A stretch of 51,632 nucleotides of DNA from Candidatus Uhrbacteria bacterium RIFCSPHIGHO2_02_FULL_46_47 (lineage in GTDB: Bacteria > Patescibacteriota > Patescibacteriia > GWA2-47-26): NCBI GenBank assembly GCA_001790815.1, contig MGDU01000025.1, positions 1 to 51,632 on the forward strand. The letters are read 5' to 3'. The notes under the pieces are model-generated. The model saw only the letters and a list, made by a program, of their open reading frames with translations. It was not told the origin of the DNA and searched no databases. How positions within the stretch are numbered: position 1 is the first letter of the stretch; each line of letters starts with the position of its first letter. Shown here one piece after another: positions 1-7,422 of the stretch. Both the position numbers and the translations under genes were made by a program.

Positions 1-65
1 CCAGGGAAAGACAATGGATACCCCGCCTCAGCTTCGTTTATTCACCTAGGGCCATGCCGTTGGTC

Positions 66-93
66 ATACCCCGCGGCTTGCCGCGGGGTTGTT
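66..93. repeat. GC-rich palindrome, same as one at the right edge
   Basis: CCCCGCGG-CTTG-CCGCGGGG forms a perfect 8-bp stem. The same stem recurs near position 51584, so it is a dispersed palindrome. On the + strand it is followed by GTTGTT rather than a clean T-run, so terminator activity is only possible. The first 65 bases show no gene. Confidence 0.7.
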
Positions 94-101
94 GATTCAA
101 A

Positions 102-146
102 TGCACAGGGCTAAGCCCTGTCCTCAAAAGGGCTTAGCCCTGGTCT
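102..146. repeat. REP palindrome pair upstream of the RAYT gene
   Basis: It contains ACAGGGCTAAGCCCTGT followed by a second GGGCTTAGCCCTGG. The same core lies inside the gene (about 330-350) and across its end (808-848) in inverted order. REP sequences flanking their own transposase are the known arrangement for REP-associated tyrosine transposases. Confidence 0.85.
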
Positions 147-160
147 GTTGAATACTCAAT

Positions 161-841
161 ATGCGTAAAGTCCAATTTGCAAATAACTATTATTACCATG
201 TTTATAATAGAGGTGTGGATAAACGCGAGATATTTTTAGATCAGAATGATTATTTACGGTTTTATAAAAGTCTTTTTCTATTTAATGATGCGAATTATTT
301 TGCAATGAGCGGGAAAAATGTTGAAAGCGTACAGGGCTTAGCCCTGTCCAATCGGCAACCACTTGTTAATATAGCCAGCTTTTGTCTTATGCCGAATCAT
401 TACCACTTTTTATTAGAGCAAATATGCGATAACGGTATTACTAGTTTCATGCATAGTCTTTCTACGAGTTACACTCAATATTTCAATCTTAAAAATGATC
501 GCACCGGTCGTCTATTTGAAGGTCCATTTAAAGCCGTGCTGGTTAAGCGCGACGCGCAACTGGAACACCTGCCGCGCTACATCCATCTCAATCCGCTTGA
601 CCTTACGGATGTGAATTGGCGAGAGGGGAAAGGTGAAGATTGGGCTAAAGCCGAAAAACTTTTGGAGGAGTATCCGTGGTCCAGCCATAATGTTTATCTT
701 GGCAAGCCCCAGCAATTACCGGTTGTAGAAAAATCAGTAATAGGACAAATATTCAATACTCCGGAAAAGTATAAAATATTCTTAAAACAATGGGGCGGAC
801 GAGAGATTGCAGGGCTAAGCCCTTTTGAGGACAGGGCTTAG
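161..841 (+). CDS. REP-associated tyrosine transposase (Y1/HuH, RAYT)
   Basis: Single-strand DNA transposase of the IS200-like Y1 superfamily; RAYTs are thought to mobilise REP palindromes. The HuH metal-binding motif is seen as PNHYHFLL (His80, His82). The likely catalytic tyrosine is in SYTQYFN near residues 103-109. RTGRLFEGPFK and PRYIHLNPL are typical of the family, and 226 aa is a usual length. The gene is bracketed by REP palindromes, one of which also lies in frame inside it (peptide VQGLALSN). Its last residues (AGLSPFEDRA) are encoded by the downstream REP, so the C-terminus has been rewritten by the repeat. Function is confident; activity is unknown. Confidence 0.93.
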   Translation: MRKVQFANNYYYHVYNRGVDKREIFLDQNDYLRFYKSLFLFNDANYFAMSGKNVESVQGLALSNRQPLVNIASFCLMPNHYHFLLEQICDNGITSFMHSLSTSYTQYFNLKNDRTGRLFEGPFKAVLVKRDAQLEHLPRYIHLNPLDLTDVNWREGKGEDWAKAEKLLEEYPWSSHNVYLGKPQQLPVVEKSVIGQIFNTPEKYKIFLKQWGGREIAGLSPFEDRA

Positions 842-849
842 CCCTGTAC
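808..849. repeat. REP palindrome pair at the RAYT 3' end
   Basis: GCAGGGCTAAGCCC and ACAGGGCTTAGCCCTGT sit in the opposite order to the upstream pair, so the transposase is flanked by inverted REP units. The repeat supplies the stop codon of the RAYT gene. Confidence 0.85.
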
Positions 850-892
850 TTGTAATGGGCAAAATTGGGGGAATGGTATACAATAGGAAACT

Positions 893-2944
893 ATGCGTTG
901 GTGTTTATCCCTTTTCACTCTTATCTCCATTTTTATTCTGCCTTTTTCCGTACTTGCCAGTCCGGTTTATCCCGGCGATCCGGACGCGGCCTCCAAGCAA
1001 TGGTATTTGCAAAAAATTGAGGCCTATGAGGCCTGGTCAAAAACCAAGGGCTCGGAAAATGTGGTGGTCGCGGTTATTGATACCGGCGTGGATTTGAATC
1101 ACTTTGATCTTAAAGACAATCTCTGGATCAATTCGGGCGAACGGCTGGACGGCAAAGACAATGACGGTAATATCTACATTGACGATATCAACGGTTGGGA
1201 TTTTGTTGATGGCGATAATGATCCCTCGCCCAGCATCAATGAACCGGACGCGCGCCCGCAAGCCATTCACCATGGGACGCTGGTGGCAGGATTTCTTGGT
1301 GCGGCCGGCAATAACGGAATCGGCGGCGCGGGCGTGGCTTGGCGCGTAAAAATCATGCCGCTTCGCGCGCTGGATTCTCGCGGGCGCGGAAATGTCGCTA
1401 CTGTTGAAGAGGCGATTAAGTACGCGGTGGCCAAAGGCGCCAACATCATCAATCTTTCTTTCGTGGGGCCGGGGTTTGACACGCAATTATTTTTAACGCT
1501 TAAAGACGCGCTGAATCGCGGTGTGCTGGTAGTTGCCGCAGTGGGGAATAATGAAATTACAAATGGCGGCGGACTTGATCTTGATGGCGCTCCACTGTAT
1601 CCGGTTTGTTATACCGGTAGCTCCGGAGAAGATGTGGTATTGGGTGTCGCGGCGGTTGATGAACAAGATAAAAAATCGGCCTTTTCAAATTACGGCGCAA
1701 ACTGCGTGGATATTTCAGCGCCGGGAAATAATATGTATGGGCCGCAGTATTATCGACCAAGCCAGGGGTTTATTGATGTGTTTGGCAATGGCTGGGCCGG
1801 CTCTTCCATGGCCGCCCCATTGGTTTCCGGAACCGCCGCGCTGATTAAGGCGCTCAACCCTTCTTATCGCGCGCAGGAAATTCGCAACATTTTATTGCAG
1901 AGTGCTGATCCTATTGATTCAGCCAATCCTGCTTTTTCGGGGAAATTAGGCAAGGGGCGTTTGAATGCGCGACGCGCGCTTGAACTTGCCGCAACCGGCG
2001 GGAGCAGTATTTTTGGCCCGTCTTCCGGCGTATCATATGTAATGGGCGCGGCGTTTTCCGGCGGACAAAGTACGGTGCGCGTTCTTACTCCTTCAGGCGT
2101 GCTGTCGCGCGATTTTCTCGCGTTTCCGGAGCAATTTAAAGGCGGAGCGCGGTTGGCCTCCGGAGATGTTGATAATGACGGCGTTTCCGAAATTATGGTT
2201 GGAGCAGGAGCAGGCGGATCTCCACAGGTGCGCGTATTTGCGCCGGATGGAACATTGGAACACAGTTTTTTGGCTTATAGCGCGGGATTTCGCGGCGGAG
2301 TAAATGTTGCGGTAGGGGATGTAAGCGGGGACGGCGTGGCAGAAATTGTAACCGGCGCCGGCGCAGGGGGCGGACCTAATATCAGAGTGTTGAATGCGCA
2401 GGGCAAAGCGCTGTCGTCATTTTTCGCCTATGACAAGTATTTGCGCGGAGGAGTAAATGTCAGCGTGGCGGATATTGACAAAGACGGCGTTTCCGAAATT
2501 ATTGCCAGTCCCGGCCGCGGCGCCGGCTATCGCGGAGAAATTAAAATTTTTGACCTGCGCGGGCGGTTGAAACGAAAATTCTCAGCGTATCCGGCAACTC
2601 TTATCGGAGGAATTACTACTTCCGCCGGAGATCTTGATGGTGATGGAGCGGCTGAAATTGTGACTGCGCCGGCCGCGGGAGCTTTGCCGGAAGTGCGTGT
2701 GTATTCCGCGGATGGAAGTTGGCAAAGAGCATTTTTGGCTTATAGCGATGCGTTTCGCGGTGGTGTAAATCTTGCGGTTGGCGACCTTGATCGCGACGGT
2801 CAAGCCGAGATTATTGCCGGGCCTGGCAAAGGCGGCGGGCCGCATCTTGTTGTGTTTGACGGTTTTGGTAGACTCAAGAGCCAGTTTACTGTTTTGGACA
2901 AGGCCTTCCGCGGCGGGCTAAGTGTTGGTATAATAAAGTTATGA
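893..2944 (+). CDS. Secreted subtilisin-like serine protease (S8) with FG-GAP repeats
   Basis: Exported endopeptidase. A signal peptide covers about residues 1-22 (hydrophobic core, LAS end). The S8 triad is visible: Asp63 in AVIDTGVD, His127 in HHGTLVAG and Ser305 in GSSMAAPLVSG, with oxyanion Asn in AVGNN (about 220). From about residue 375 to the end come five FG-GAP/VCBS-like repeats, each with a calcium-loop core such as GDVDNDGVSEI or GDLDRDGQAEI; these usually form a beta-propeller-like surface module. A TATACAAT box lies 9-16 nt before the ATG, suggesting a nearly leaderless mRNA. The stop codon lies in a 90-bp palindromic repeat. It is probably a cell-surface or released protease; the substrate is unknown. 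Confidence 0.93.
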   Translation: MRWCLSLFTLISIFILPFSVLASPVYPGDPDAASKQWYLQKIEAYEAWSKTKGSENVVVAVIDTGVDLNHFDLKDNLWINSGERLDGKDNDGNIYIDDINGWDFVDGDNDPSPSINEPDARPQAIHHGTLVAGFLGAAGNNGIGGAGVAWRVKIMPLRALDSRGRGNVATVEEAIKYAVAKGANIINLSFVGPGFDTQLFLTLKDALNRGVLVVAAVGNNEITNGGGLDLDGAPLYPVCYTGSSGEDVVLGVAAVDEQDKKSAFSNYGANCVDISAPGNNMYGPQYYRPSQGFIDVFGNGWAGSSMAAPLVSGTAALIKALNPSYRAQEIRNILLQSADPIDSANPAFSGKLGKGRLNARRALELAATGGSSIFGPSSGVSYVMGAAFSGGQSTVRVLTPSGVLSRDFLAFPEQFKGGARLASGDVDNDGVSEIMVGAGAGGSPQVRVFAPDGTLEHSFLAYSAGFRGGVNVAVGDVSGDGVAEIVTGAGAGGGPNIRVLNAQGKALSSFFAYDKYLRGGVNVSVADIDKDGVSEIIASPGRGAGYRGEIKIFDLRGRLKRKFSAYPATLIGGITTSAGDLDGDGAAEIVTAPAAGALPEVRVYSADGSWQRAFLAYSDAFRGGVNLAVGDLDRDGQAEIIAGPGKGGGPHLVVFDGFGRLKSQFTVLDKAFRGGLSVGIIKL

Positions 2945-3030
2945 TACGAATCAGCGAATGAGTGACGAATCTACAAATATACGAATTCGCATATTCGTTG
3001 ATTCGCCAAAAATTAGTAGATTCGTATCAT
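2941..3030. repeat. 90-bp palindromic intergenic element, copy 1
   Basis: Terminal arms are ATGATACGAATC and GATTCGTATCAT, and the interior is rich in ACGAAT/ATTCGT units. It is identical over 90 nt to 19948-20037 and related to 11116-11217. It begins in the stop codon of the protease gene and ends 6 nt before the next start. Confidence 0.95.
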
Positions 3031-3036
3031 AATTAT

Positions 3037-4053
3037 ATGCCTAAAATTCCCATTTTCGAGAAAAAGAATGTTTTGGTTACCGGCGGGGCCGGGTTTCTTG
3101 GTAGTCATGTGTGCGAGGCGCTTTTGAAAGAAGCCAAGGTTATTTGCATGGATAATCTGGTTTCCGGCAGTTTGCAGAACATTGATCATCTTTTGCGTTA
3201 TCCGGATTTTGTATTTATCAAACACGATGTAAACGAACCATTTGATTTAGCAAAGTGGCCGGAGCTTGCAAAATTTAAAGTGCAGTTTCAAGGCCTGCAG
3301 GAAATTTATCATCTGGCCTGCCCAACTTCGCCCAAAGATTTTGATCGTTATAAAATTGAAACTATCAAAGCAAATTCTACGGGGATGATCACTGTAATGG
3401 AACTCGCGGCAAAGTGGCATGCCAAGGTGTTATTTGCTTCTTCCTCAGTAGTATATGGTCCTCGCCCAAAAGGTGATTCATTTATCGCGGAGGATGCGCA
3501 GGGAGTTGTAAATCATCTTTCCCCGCGCGCTTGTTATGATGAAGGAAAAAGGTTTGCGGAGACAACCGCGGATACTTATCGCGCTGTTTATGGTCTTGAT
3601 GTGCGTATCGCGCGTATTTTTCGTACTTATGGTCCGCGTCAGAAACTGGGGATTGGCGAGATGATGCCGGATTTTGTGGTCAATGCCCTAGAAGGAAAAC
3701 CGCTTGAAATATACGGAGATAAAAATTTCCGCACTTCGCTTTGTTATATGTCAGATCTCGTGGATGGATTATTAAAGCTGATGAACGCGGAACACAATCC
3801 CGGGCCGGTAAATCTTGGAAGTGATCAGGATATTTTGCTGGCTGATGTGGCAAAGAAAATCATTGAACTTACCAACTCATCTTCACAAATTGTGTTCAAA
3901 CCGCGTCTGATGTTTATGACTGAGCTTCCCTTGCCTAGCATTGTCAAGGCCAAAGAGGATCTGGGATGGTTCCCGATTGTCCGGCTTGAAGATGGACTTA
4001 AGGATATGATTGAATACGCACGCGGGCAAAAACACCTCCTGGGTGCAAAATGA
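3037..4053 (+). CDS. NAD-dependent sugar epimerase, UDP-glucuronate decarboxylase-like
   Basis: Extended short-chain dehydrogenase acting on a nucleotide sugar. The Rossmann motif is TGGAGFLGSH near the N-terminus and the catalytic Tyr-x-x-x-Lys is in ACYDEGKRFAE. TYGPR and TSLCYMSDLVDGL match UDP-xylose synthase-type enzymes, which turn UDP-glucuronate into UDP-xylose. I chose the ATG giving MPKIPIFEKK; an upstream in-frame start would translate the palindromic repeat. At 338 aa the length is normal. It starts a glycan gene run with GT4 genes. The family is sure; decarboxylase rather than epimerase activity is an inference. Confidence 0.88.
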   Translation: MPKIPIFEKKNVLVTGGAGFLGSHVCEALLKEAKVICMDNLVSGSLQNIDHLLRYPDFVFIKHDVNEPFDLAKWPELAKFKVQFQGLQEIYHLACPTSPKDFDRYKIETIKANSTGMITVMELAAKWHAKVLFASSSVVYGPRPKGDSFIAEDAQGVVNHLSPRACYDEGKRFAETTADTYRAVYGLDVRIARIFRTYGPRQKLGIGEMMPDFVVNALEGKPLEIYGDKNFRTSLCYMSDLVDGLLKLMNAEHNPGPVNLGSDQDILLADVAKKIIELTNSSSQIVFKPRLMFMTELPLPSIVKAKEDLGWFPIVRLEDGLKDMIEYARGQKHLLGAK

Positions 4054-4057
4054 CGAA

Positions 4058-4150
4058 TGGCGAAATCCGAATGACTAATCAATGTTCAAATTCATTAATG
4101 CATTCAATCATTGGGGTTTGATTAGTCATTAGTCATTCTGGTTTCGGATT
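4058..4150. repeat. Intergenic inverted repeat before the GT4 gene
   Basis: AATCCGAATGACTAATCAA is matched further on by TTGATTAGTCATTAGTCATT and TTTCGGATTT, giving a long imperfect hairpin. It is one of several unrelated palindromes that fill gaps in this glycan cluster. Confidence 0.7.
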
Positions 4151-4199
4151 TTTAGACAAGTCTTCACAGGCTCTGTTTTTTTATGTAAGATAAGGCAGT

Positions 4200-5483
4200 A
4201 TGAAGATTGCCTATCTTACCTGCGTCTATCCTCCATATCCGGGCGGTATTGGAGTATCAGCACAAAACATGGCGCAGGAAATGGCAAAAAGAGGACATGG
4301 GGTGCATGTGTACACCCCACATGGTGGGGTGAAATCCCAAATCCCAAATCCCAAATCCCAAACAAATTCAAATTATCAAAATCCAAAAGTTCATCTTTTA
4401 AGGCCAGCGGTGCGATGGGGTAATGGCGCTTTTTTGCCCCAGCTACTTTGGAAGCTGCGCGATTTTGATATCATTCATTTGCTTTACCCATTTTACGGCG
4501 TAGCCGAGCTTTTGCCTTTGATAAAAAAGATAAGCCGCGCAAATATTATTGTGCATCATACCATGGATGCTGCCTATGATGGCTGGCTTGGGCATTTTTT
4601 TACTTGGCATACCGCTAAGCTCATGCCGCGCATTTTTGCATGTGCTGATATTTTATTTACTCTTTCAGAAGATTTTTTCCGCGCAAGCAGTTTGGCAAAA
4701 GTATATCAAGAATCCGACAATGCTCCACCGATTGGGTTTGTGCCAAACGGGGTGGATACCGACCTTTTTCACCCTGCGCAAGAACTACATACTACATCCT
4801 ACCTACTACCTACTATCTTATTCGTCGGCGGACTGGATCGCGCGCATTATTTTAAAGGAGTGCATGTGCTTTTGGCGGCTTTGCGCATGCTGCAGTGGGG
4901 AGGAGTATCTTTTAAGTGCGTTATTGCGGGAGATGGCGATCTGCGCAAAGAATATGAGGCGCAGGCACGGGAAGCGGATTTACTCGTCACTGAGTGTTGG
5001 TTAGGGAAACACTCAGTGACGGACTCGCACAACACTGAGTGTTTTTTGGGCGATACAGCCGCTCAACACTCAGTGTTGGGTTCGGGTGTAACTCTTGCAC
5101 CCGGATCAGTGGAGTTTGTCGGGCTTGTGCCGCATGAAAAACTTCCGCCATATTATCAAAATGCCGCTATTTGCGTTGTGCCTTCAACTGCGCCGATTGA
5201 GAATTTCAGCATTACTGCGGCGGAGGCACAAGCCTGCGGTATTCCAGTAGTTGTATCAGATTTGCCCGGAGTGCGTTTAACAATAGAAGATCGCGTTTCC
5301 GGATATCTTGTACGTCCGGGCGATCCGGAAGATTTGGCAACTAAGATATTTTATGTTTTGGAAGATCGCGCGCGAGCGGAAAAAATGGGAGAGGCCGGCC
5401 GCGCGCGCGCAGTCGCTAATTTTAACATGCAAGTGATAGGTGATAAATTGCAAACCATTTATGAAAATTTGCGTCATCCATAG
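4200..5483 (+). CDS. Glycosyltransferase family 4 (GT-B fold)
   Basis: Retaining glycosyltransferase. The N-terminus (YLTCVYPPYPGGIGVSAQNM) and the C-terminal donor-binding motif (SITAAEAQACGIPVVVSDLPG) are typical of GT4. Two stretches are not explained by the fold. Residues about 44-60 come from an AAATCCC tandem repeat (SQIPNPKSQ). Residues about 262-300 come from a palindrome array with AACACTCAGTGTT units (peptide LGKHSVTDSHNTECFLG), just before VEFVGLVPHEKL. Both insertions keep frame. It overlaps the next GT4 gene by 23 nt, so they are co-transcribed. Donor and acceptor are unknown. Confidence 0.9.
   Translation: MKIAYLTCVYPPYPGGIGVSAQNMAQEMAKRGHGVHVYTPHGGVKSQIPNPKSQTNSNYQNPKVHLLRPAVRWGNGAFLPQLLWKLRDFDIIHLLYPFYGVAELLPLIKKISRANIIVHHTMDAAYDGWLGHFFTWHTAKLMPRIFACADILFTLSEDFFRASSLAKVYQESDNAPPIGFVPNGVDTDLFHPAQELHTTSYLLPTILFVGGLDRAHYFKGVHVLLAALRMLQWGGVSFKCVIAGDGDLRKEYEAQAREADLLVTECWLGKHSVTDSHNTECFLGDTAAQHSVLGSGVTLAPGSVEFVGLVPHEKLPPYYQNAAICVVPSTAPIENFSITAAEAQACGIPVVVSDLPGVRLTIEDRVSGYLVRPGDPEDLATKIFYVLEDRARAEKMGEAGRARAVANFNMQVIGDKLQTIYENLRHP
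4333..4366. repeat. AAATCCC tandem repeat inside the GT4 gene
   Basis: About four to five copies of a 7-nt AAATCCC unit stay in frame and encode SQIPNPKSQ. The translated stretch interrupts an otherwise normal GT4 N-domain. Confidence 0.75.
4984..5092. repeat. In-frame palindrome array inside the GT4 gene
   Basis: Units of CACTGAGTG and AACACTCAGTG alternate in both orientations (4986-5022 and 5031-5078). About 36 extra residues are inserted without a stop just before the conserved VEFVGL strand. Confidence 0.85.
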
Positions 5484-6792
5484 CATTTTCCCGCCGTATG
5501 CGCGCGGAGGAGCTGAACATGTGGCGCAGGCGTTTACGCGCATTTGGCCGGAGGCGGAAGTTTTTGTAATCAGTGCTATGCCTTTTTCCGGATGGGCCAG
5601 CTTTGCCGGGAAGTGGGAACCCCTCACCCCAACCCCTCTCCCTGAGGGAGAGGGCAGGGTGAGGGTATTCCGTTTTACCCCCTTTAATCTTTTTACAATT
5701 TTCAATATTGTAAAATATCCGCCGCTACTGCGTATCATGTGGCATATCATTGATATGTTCAATTTACACACCTATCTTGTGGCGCGTAAAATTTTGCTTC
5801 GCGAAAAACCGGATCTGATTATTACGCGCAATCTTAAAGGCCTTGGTTACACAATTCCTCTTGCGATTCGCTACACGCTACCTGCCTACCGGACAGGCAG
5901 GCACGCTACACGCTACACGACAAAATGGATTCATACCCTTCACGATGAAAGTCTTTTGCATCCGCGAGGATTTATGGAATGGGGCAAGGAAGGCGCGCTT
6001 CGCAATCCCAATCCTTTGGTGCGAATTTATCGCGCGGCCGCACGGCATCTTTTTGGATCGCCAAATGCGATTGTCGCGCCGTCGCGGTTTATCTTGAATG
6101 AATATAATGCCGCGCAATTTTTCCCGCGTTCTAAAAAATTTGTCGTGCCCAATCCGGTGATGGATATTGCAAACAATTCTTCTATATCCCCCTCACCCCA
6201 ACCCTCTCCCACAAGGGGAGAGGGAGTAAATCGCGTTCCCTCGCCCTTCATGGGAGAGGGACAGGGTGAGGGTGTTCGTTTTCTCTATGTGGGACAATTG
6301 GAGCCATATAAAGGCATCAAACTGCTTTTAAGCGCATGGCAAGAATTTGTACGGGAGTATTCCTCTGCTACACTTGAGATTGTCGGACAGGGAAGCATGC
6401 GAGATGAAGTAGATCGCGTCTCGCGGATGTTTCCGAGTGTGCATTATCGCGGTTTTGTGCCGCATGATGAGCTTACGCAAGTATTTATGGGTGCAACTGC
6501 GGTTATTTTTCCAACGCTTGCCTATGAAAGCTTCGGGCTTGTGGCAATTGAAAGTTTTGCTGCGGGCGTGCCGGTAATTTCATCGCGCATTGGCGCGCTT
6601 CCGGAAATTATTGAGGATGGCCGGCAAGGTATATTGATTACTCCCGGAGATAAAACAGAGCTTTTGCGTGCGATGCGTATTTTAATAAAGGATGGTGCGG
6701 CCCTCCGGCGCTCCGCCATTTCGCGCTCCGCAGATTTTTCTCTGGCGTCTTTTCAAAAGCGAATGTATAGCGTGTATAAAGGATTGACATAG
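5461..6792 (+). CDS. Glycosyltransferase family 4
   Basis: Retaining GT-B glycosyltransferase, 443 aa from the ATG of MKICVIHSIFPP; this start overlaps the previous gene by 23 nt and matches the usual N-terminus. Conserved segments are FLYVGQLEPYKGIKLLL, VHYRGFVPHDEL and PTLAYESFGLVAIESFAAG. Three in-frame palindromic insertions are visible: 5620-5665 (LTPTPLPEGEGRVRV), 5877-5922 (LPAYRTGRHATRYT) and 6188-6272 (SPSPQPSPTRGEGVNR and on). Without them the protein would be of ordinary GT4 length. Likely part of surface polysaccharide synthesis; specificity unknown. Confidence 0.9.
   Translation: MKICVIHSIFPPYARGGAEHVAQAFTRIWPEAEVFVISAMPFSGWASFAGKWEPLTPTPLPEGEGRVRVFRFTPFNLFTIFNIVKYPPLLRIMWHIIDMFNLHTYLVARKILLREKPDLIITRNLKGLGYTIPLAIRYTLPAYRTGRHATRYTTKWIHTLHDESLLHPRGFMEWGKEGALRNPNPLVRIYRAAARHLFGSPNAIVAPSRFILNEYNAAQFFPRSKKFVVPNPVMDIANNSSISPSPQPSPTRGEGVNRVPSPFMGEGQGEGVRFLYVGQLEPYKGIKLLLSAWQEFVREYSSATLEIVGQGSMRDEVDRVSRMFPSVHYRGFVPHDELTQVFMGATAVIFPTLAYESFGLVAIESFAAGVPVISSRIGALPEIIEDGRQGILITPGDKTELLRAMRILIKDGAALRRSAISRSADFSLASFQKRMYSVYKGLT
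5620..5665. repeat. CTCACCC palindromic element, in frame (GT4)
   Basis: Nested arms CCCTCACCC/GGGTGAGGG and TCTCCCT/AGGGAGA. Encodes TPTPLPEGEGRVR inside the glycosyltransferase. Confidence 0.95.
5877..5922. repeat. Short in-frame palindrome (GT4)
   Basis: CTGCCTACC-GGACAGGCAGG core flanked by CACGCTACACGCTAC-type repeats also seen at 16214-16295. Stays in frame. Confidence 0.65.
6188..6272. repeat. CTCACCC palindromic element, in frame (GT4)
   Basis: CCCTCACCCCAACCCTCTCCC at the left and GAGAGGGACAGGGTGAGGG at the right, with a second hairpin between them. About 28 residues are added in frame. Confidence 0.93.
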
Positions 6793-6822
6793 TATCAGAT
6801 ATCCCGTATATTTTAAGAATGT

Positions 6823-7422
6823 ATGCAGAAAACTGAGCAGGAGTACAATCAGAATATCAAGCTCACATTTTACGATGTGATGTTGCGCTACACGCTTTTG
6901 CCGCTTATTCCTAGTTTCATAAGGCCAAATCATGTAACAATGTTTCGACTTTTCGCGTCTCCCGCGGTATTTTTGCTTTTTTTGAAAGAGCAGTATTTTG
7001 TCGGCCTTATCGTCTTTGTTGCAGTGGCGTTGACAGACGCGATTGACGGGGCGCTCGCTCGTACGCGCAAGCAGATTACTATTTGGGGCATTGCCTATGA
7101 TCCTGTGGCGGATAAATTTTTAATTGGCGGCACTGTTCTTATCCTGGTAATAAAGCATCTTGGAATATGGCTTGCTGGCTTTATTGTCGGGCTTGAAACT
7201 CTGGGCATATTTGGAGTGCTGTATTTTAGGCAAAAAGGAACAATTCATCCGGCAAATTTGTGGGGAAAAATAAAAATGAATTTGCAGGTTATTGCGACTG
7301 TTGTATTGCTGGTTGATGTTATATGGGGCAGGGCAGTATGGTCTGATGTTTCCATTTGGATTTTTGTAAGCTCAATCGCGTTTGGAATTTTGAGCATTAT
7401 CGTACATGTCCGACGCGTATAA
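6823..7422 (+). CDS. CDP-alcohol phosphatidyltransferase family membrane protein
   Basis: Integral membrane enzyme that joins a CDP-activated alcohol (often CDP-diacylglycerol) to an alcohol acceptor. The family signature DG-x2-AR-x8-G-x3-D-x3-D is visible in DAIDGALARTRKQITIWG followed by IAYDPVADK. Four to five hydrophobic segments follow; 199 aa is standard. It could make phosphatidylglycerophosphate or an inositol-type lipid; the sequence does not decide. It overlaps the next gene by 17 nt, suggesting coupled translation with the membrane glycosyltransferase. Confidence 0.9.
   Translation: MQKTEQEYNQNIKLTFYDVMLRYTLLPLIPSFIRPNHVTMFRLFASPAVFLLFLKEQYFVGLIVFVAVALTDAIDGALARTRKQITIWGIAYDPVADKFLIGGTVLILVIKHLGIWLAGFIVGLETLGIFGVLYFRQKGTIHPANLWGKIKMNLQVIATVVLLVDVIWGRAVWSDVSIWIFVSSIAFGILSIIVHVRRV

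Noticed and set aside
893-1100. Overlapping small ORF at 825-1097
   Set aside because: Out of frame with the subtilase signal peptide and catalytic domain; no independent support.
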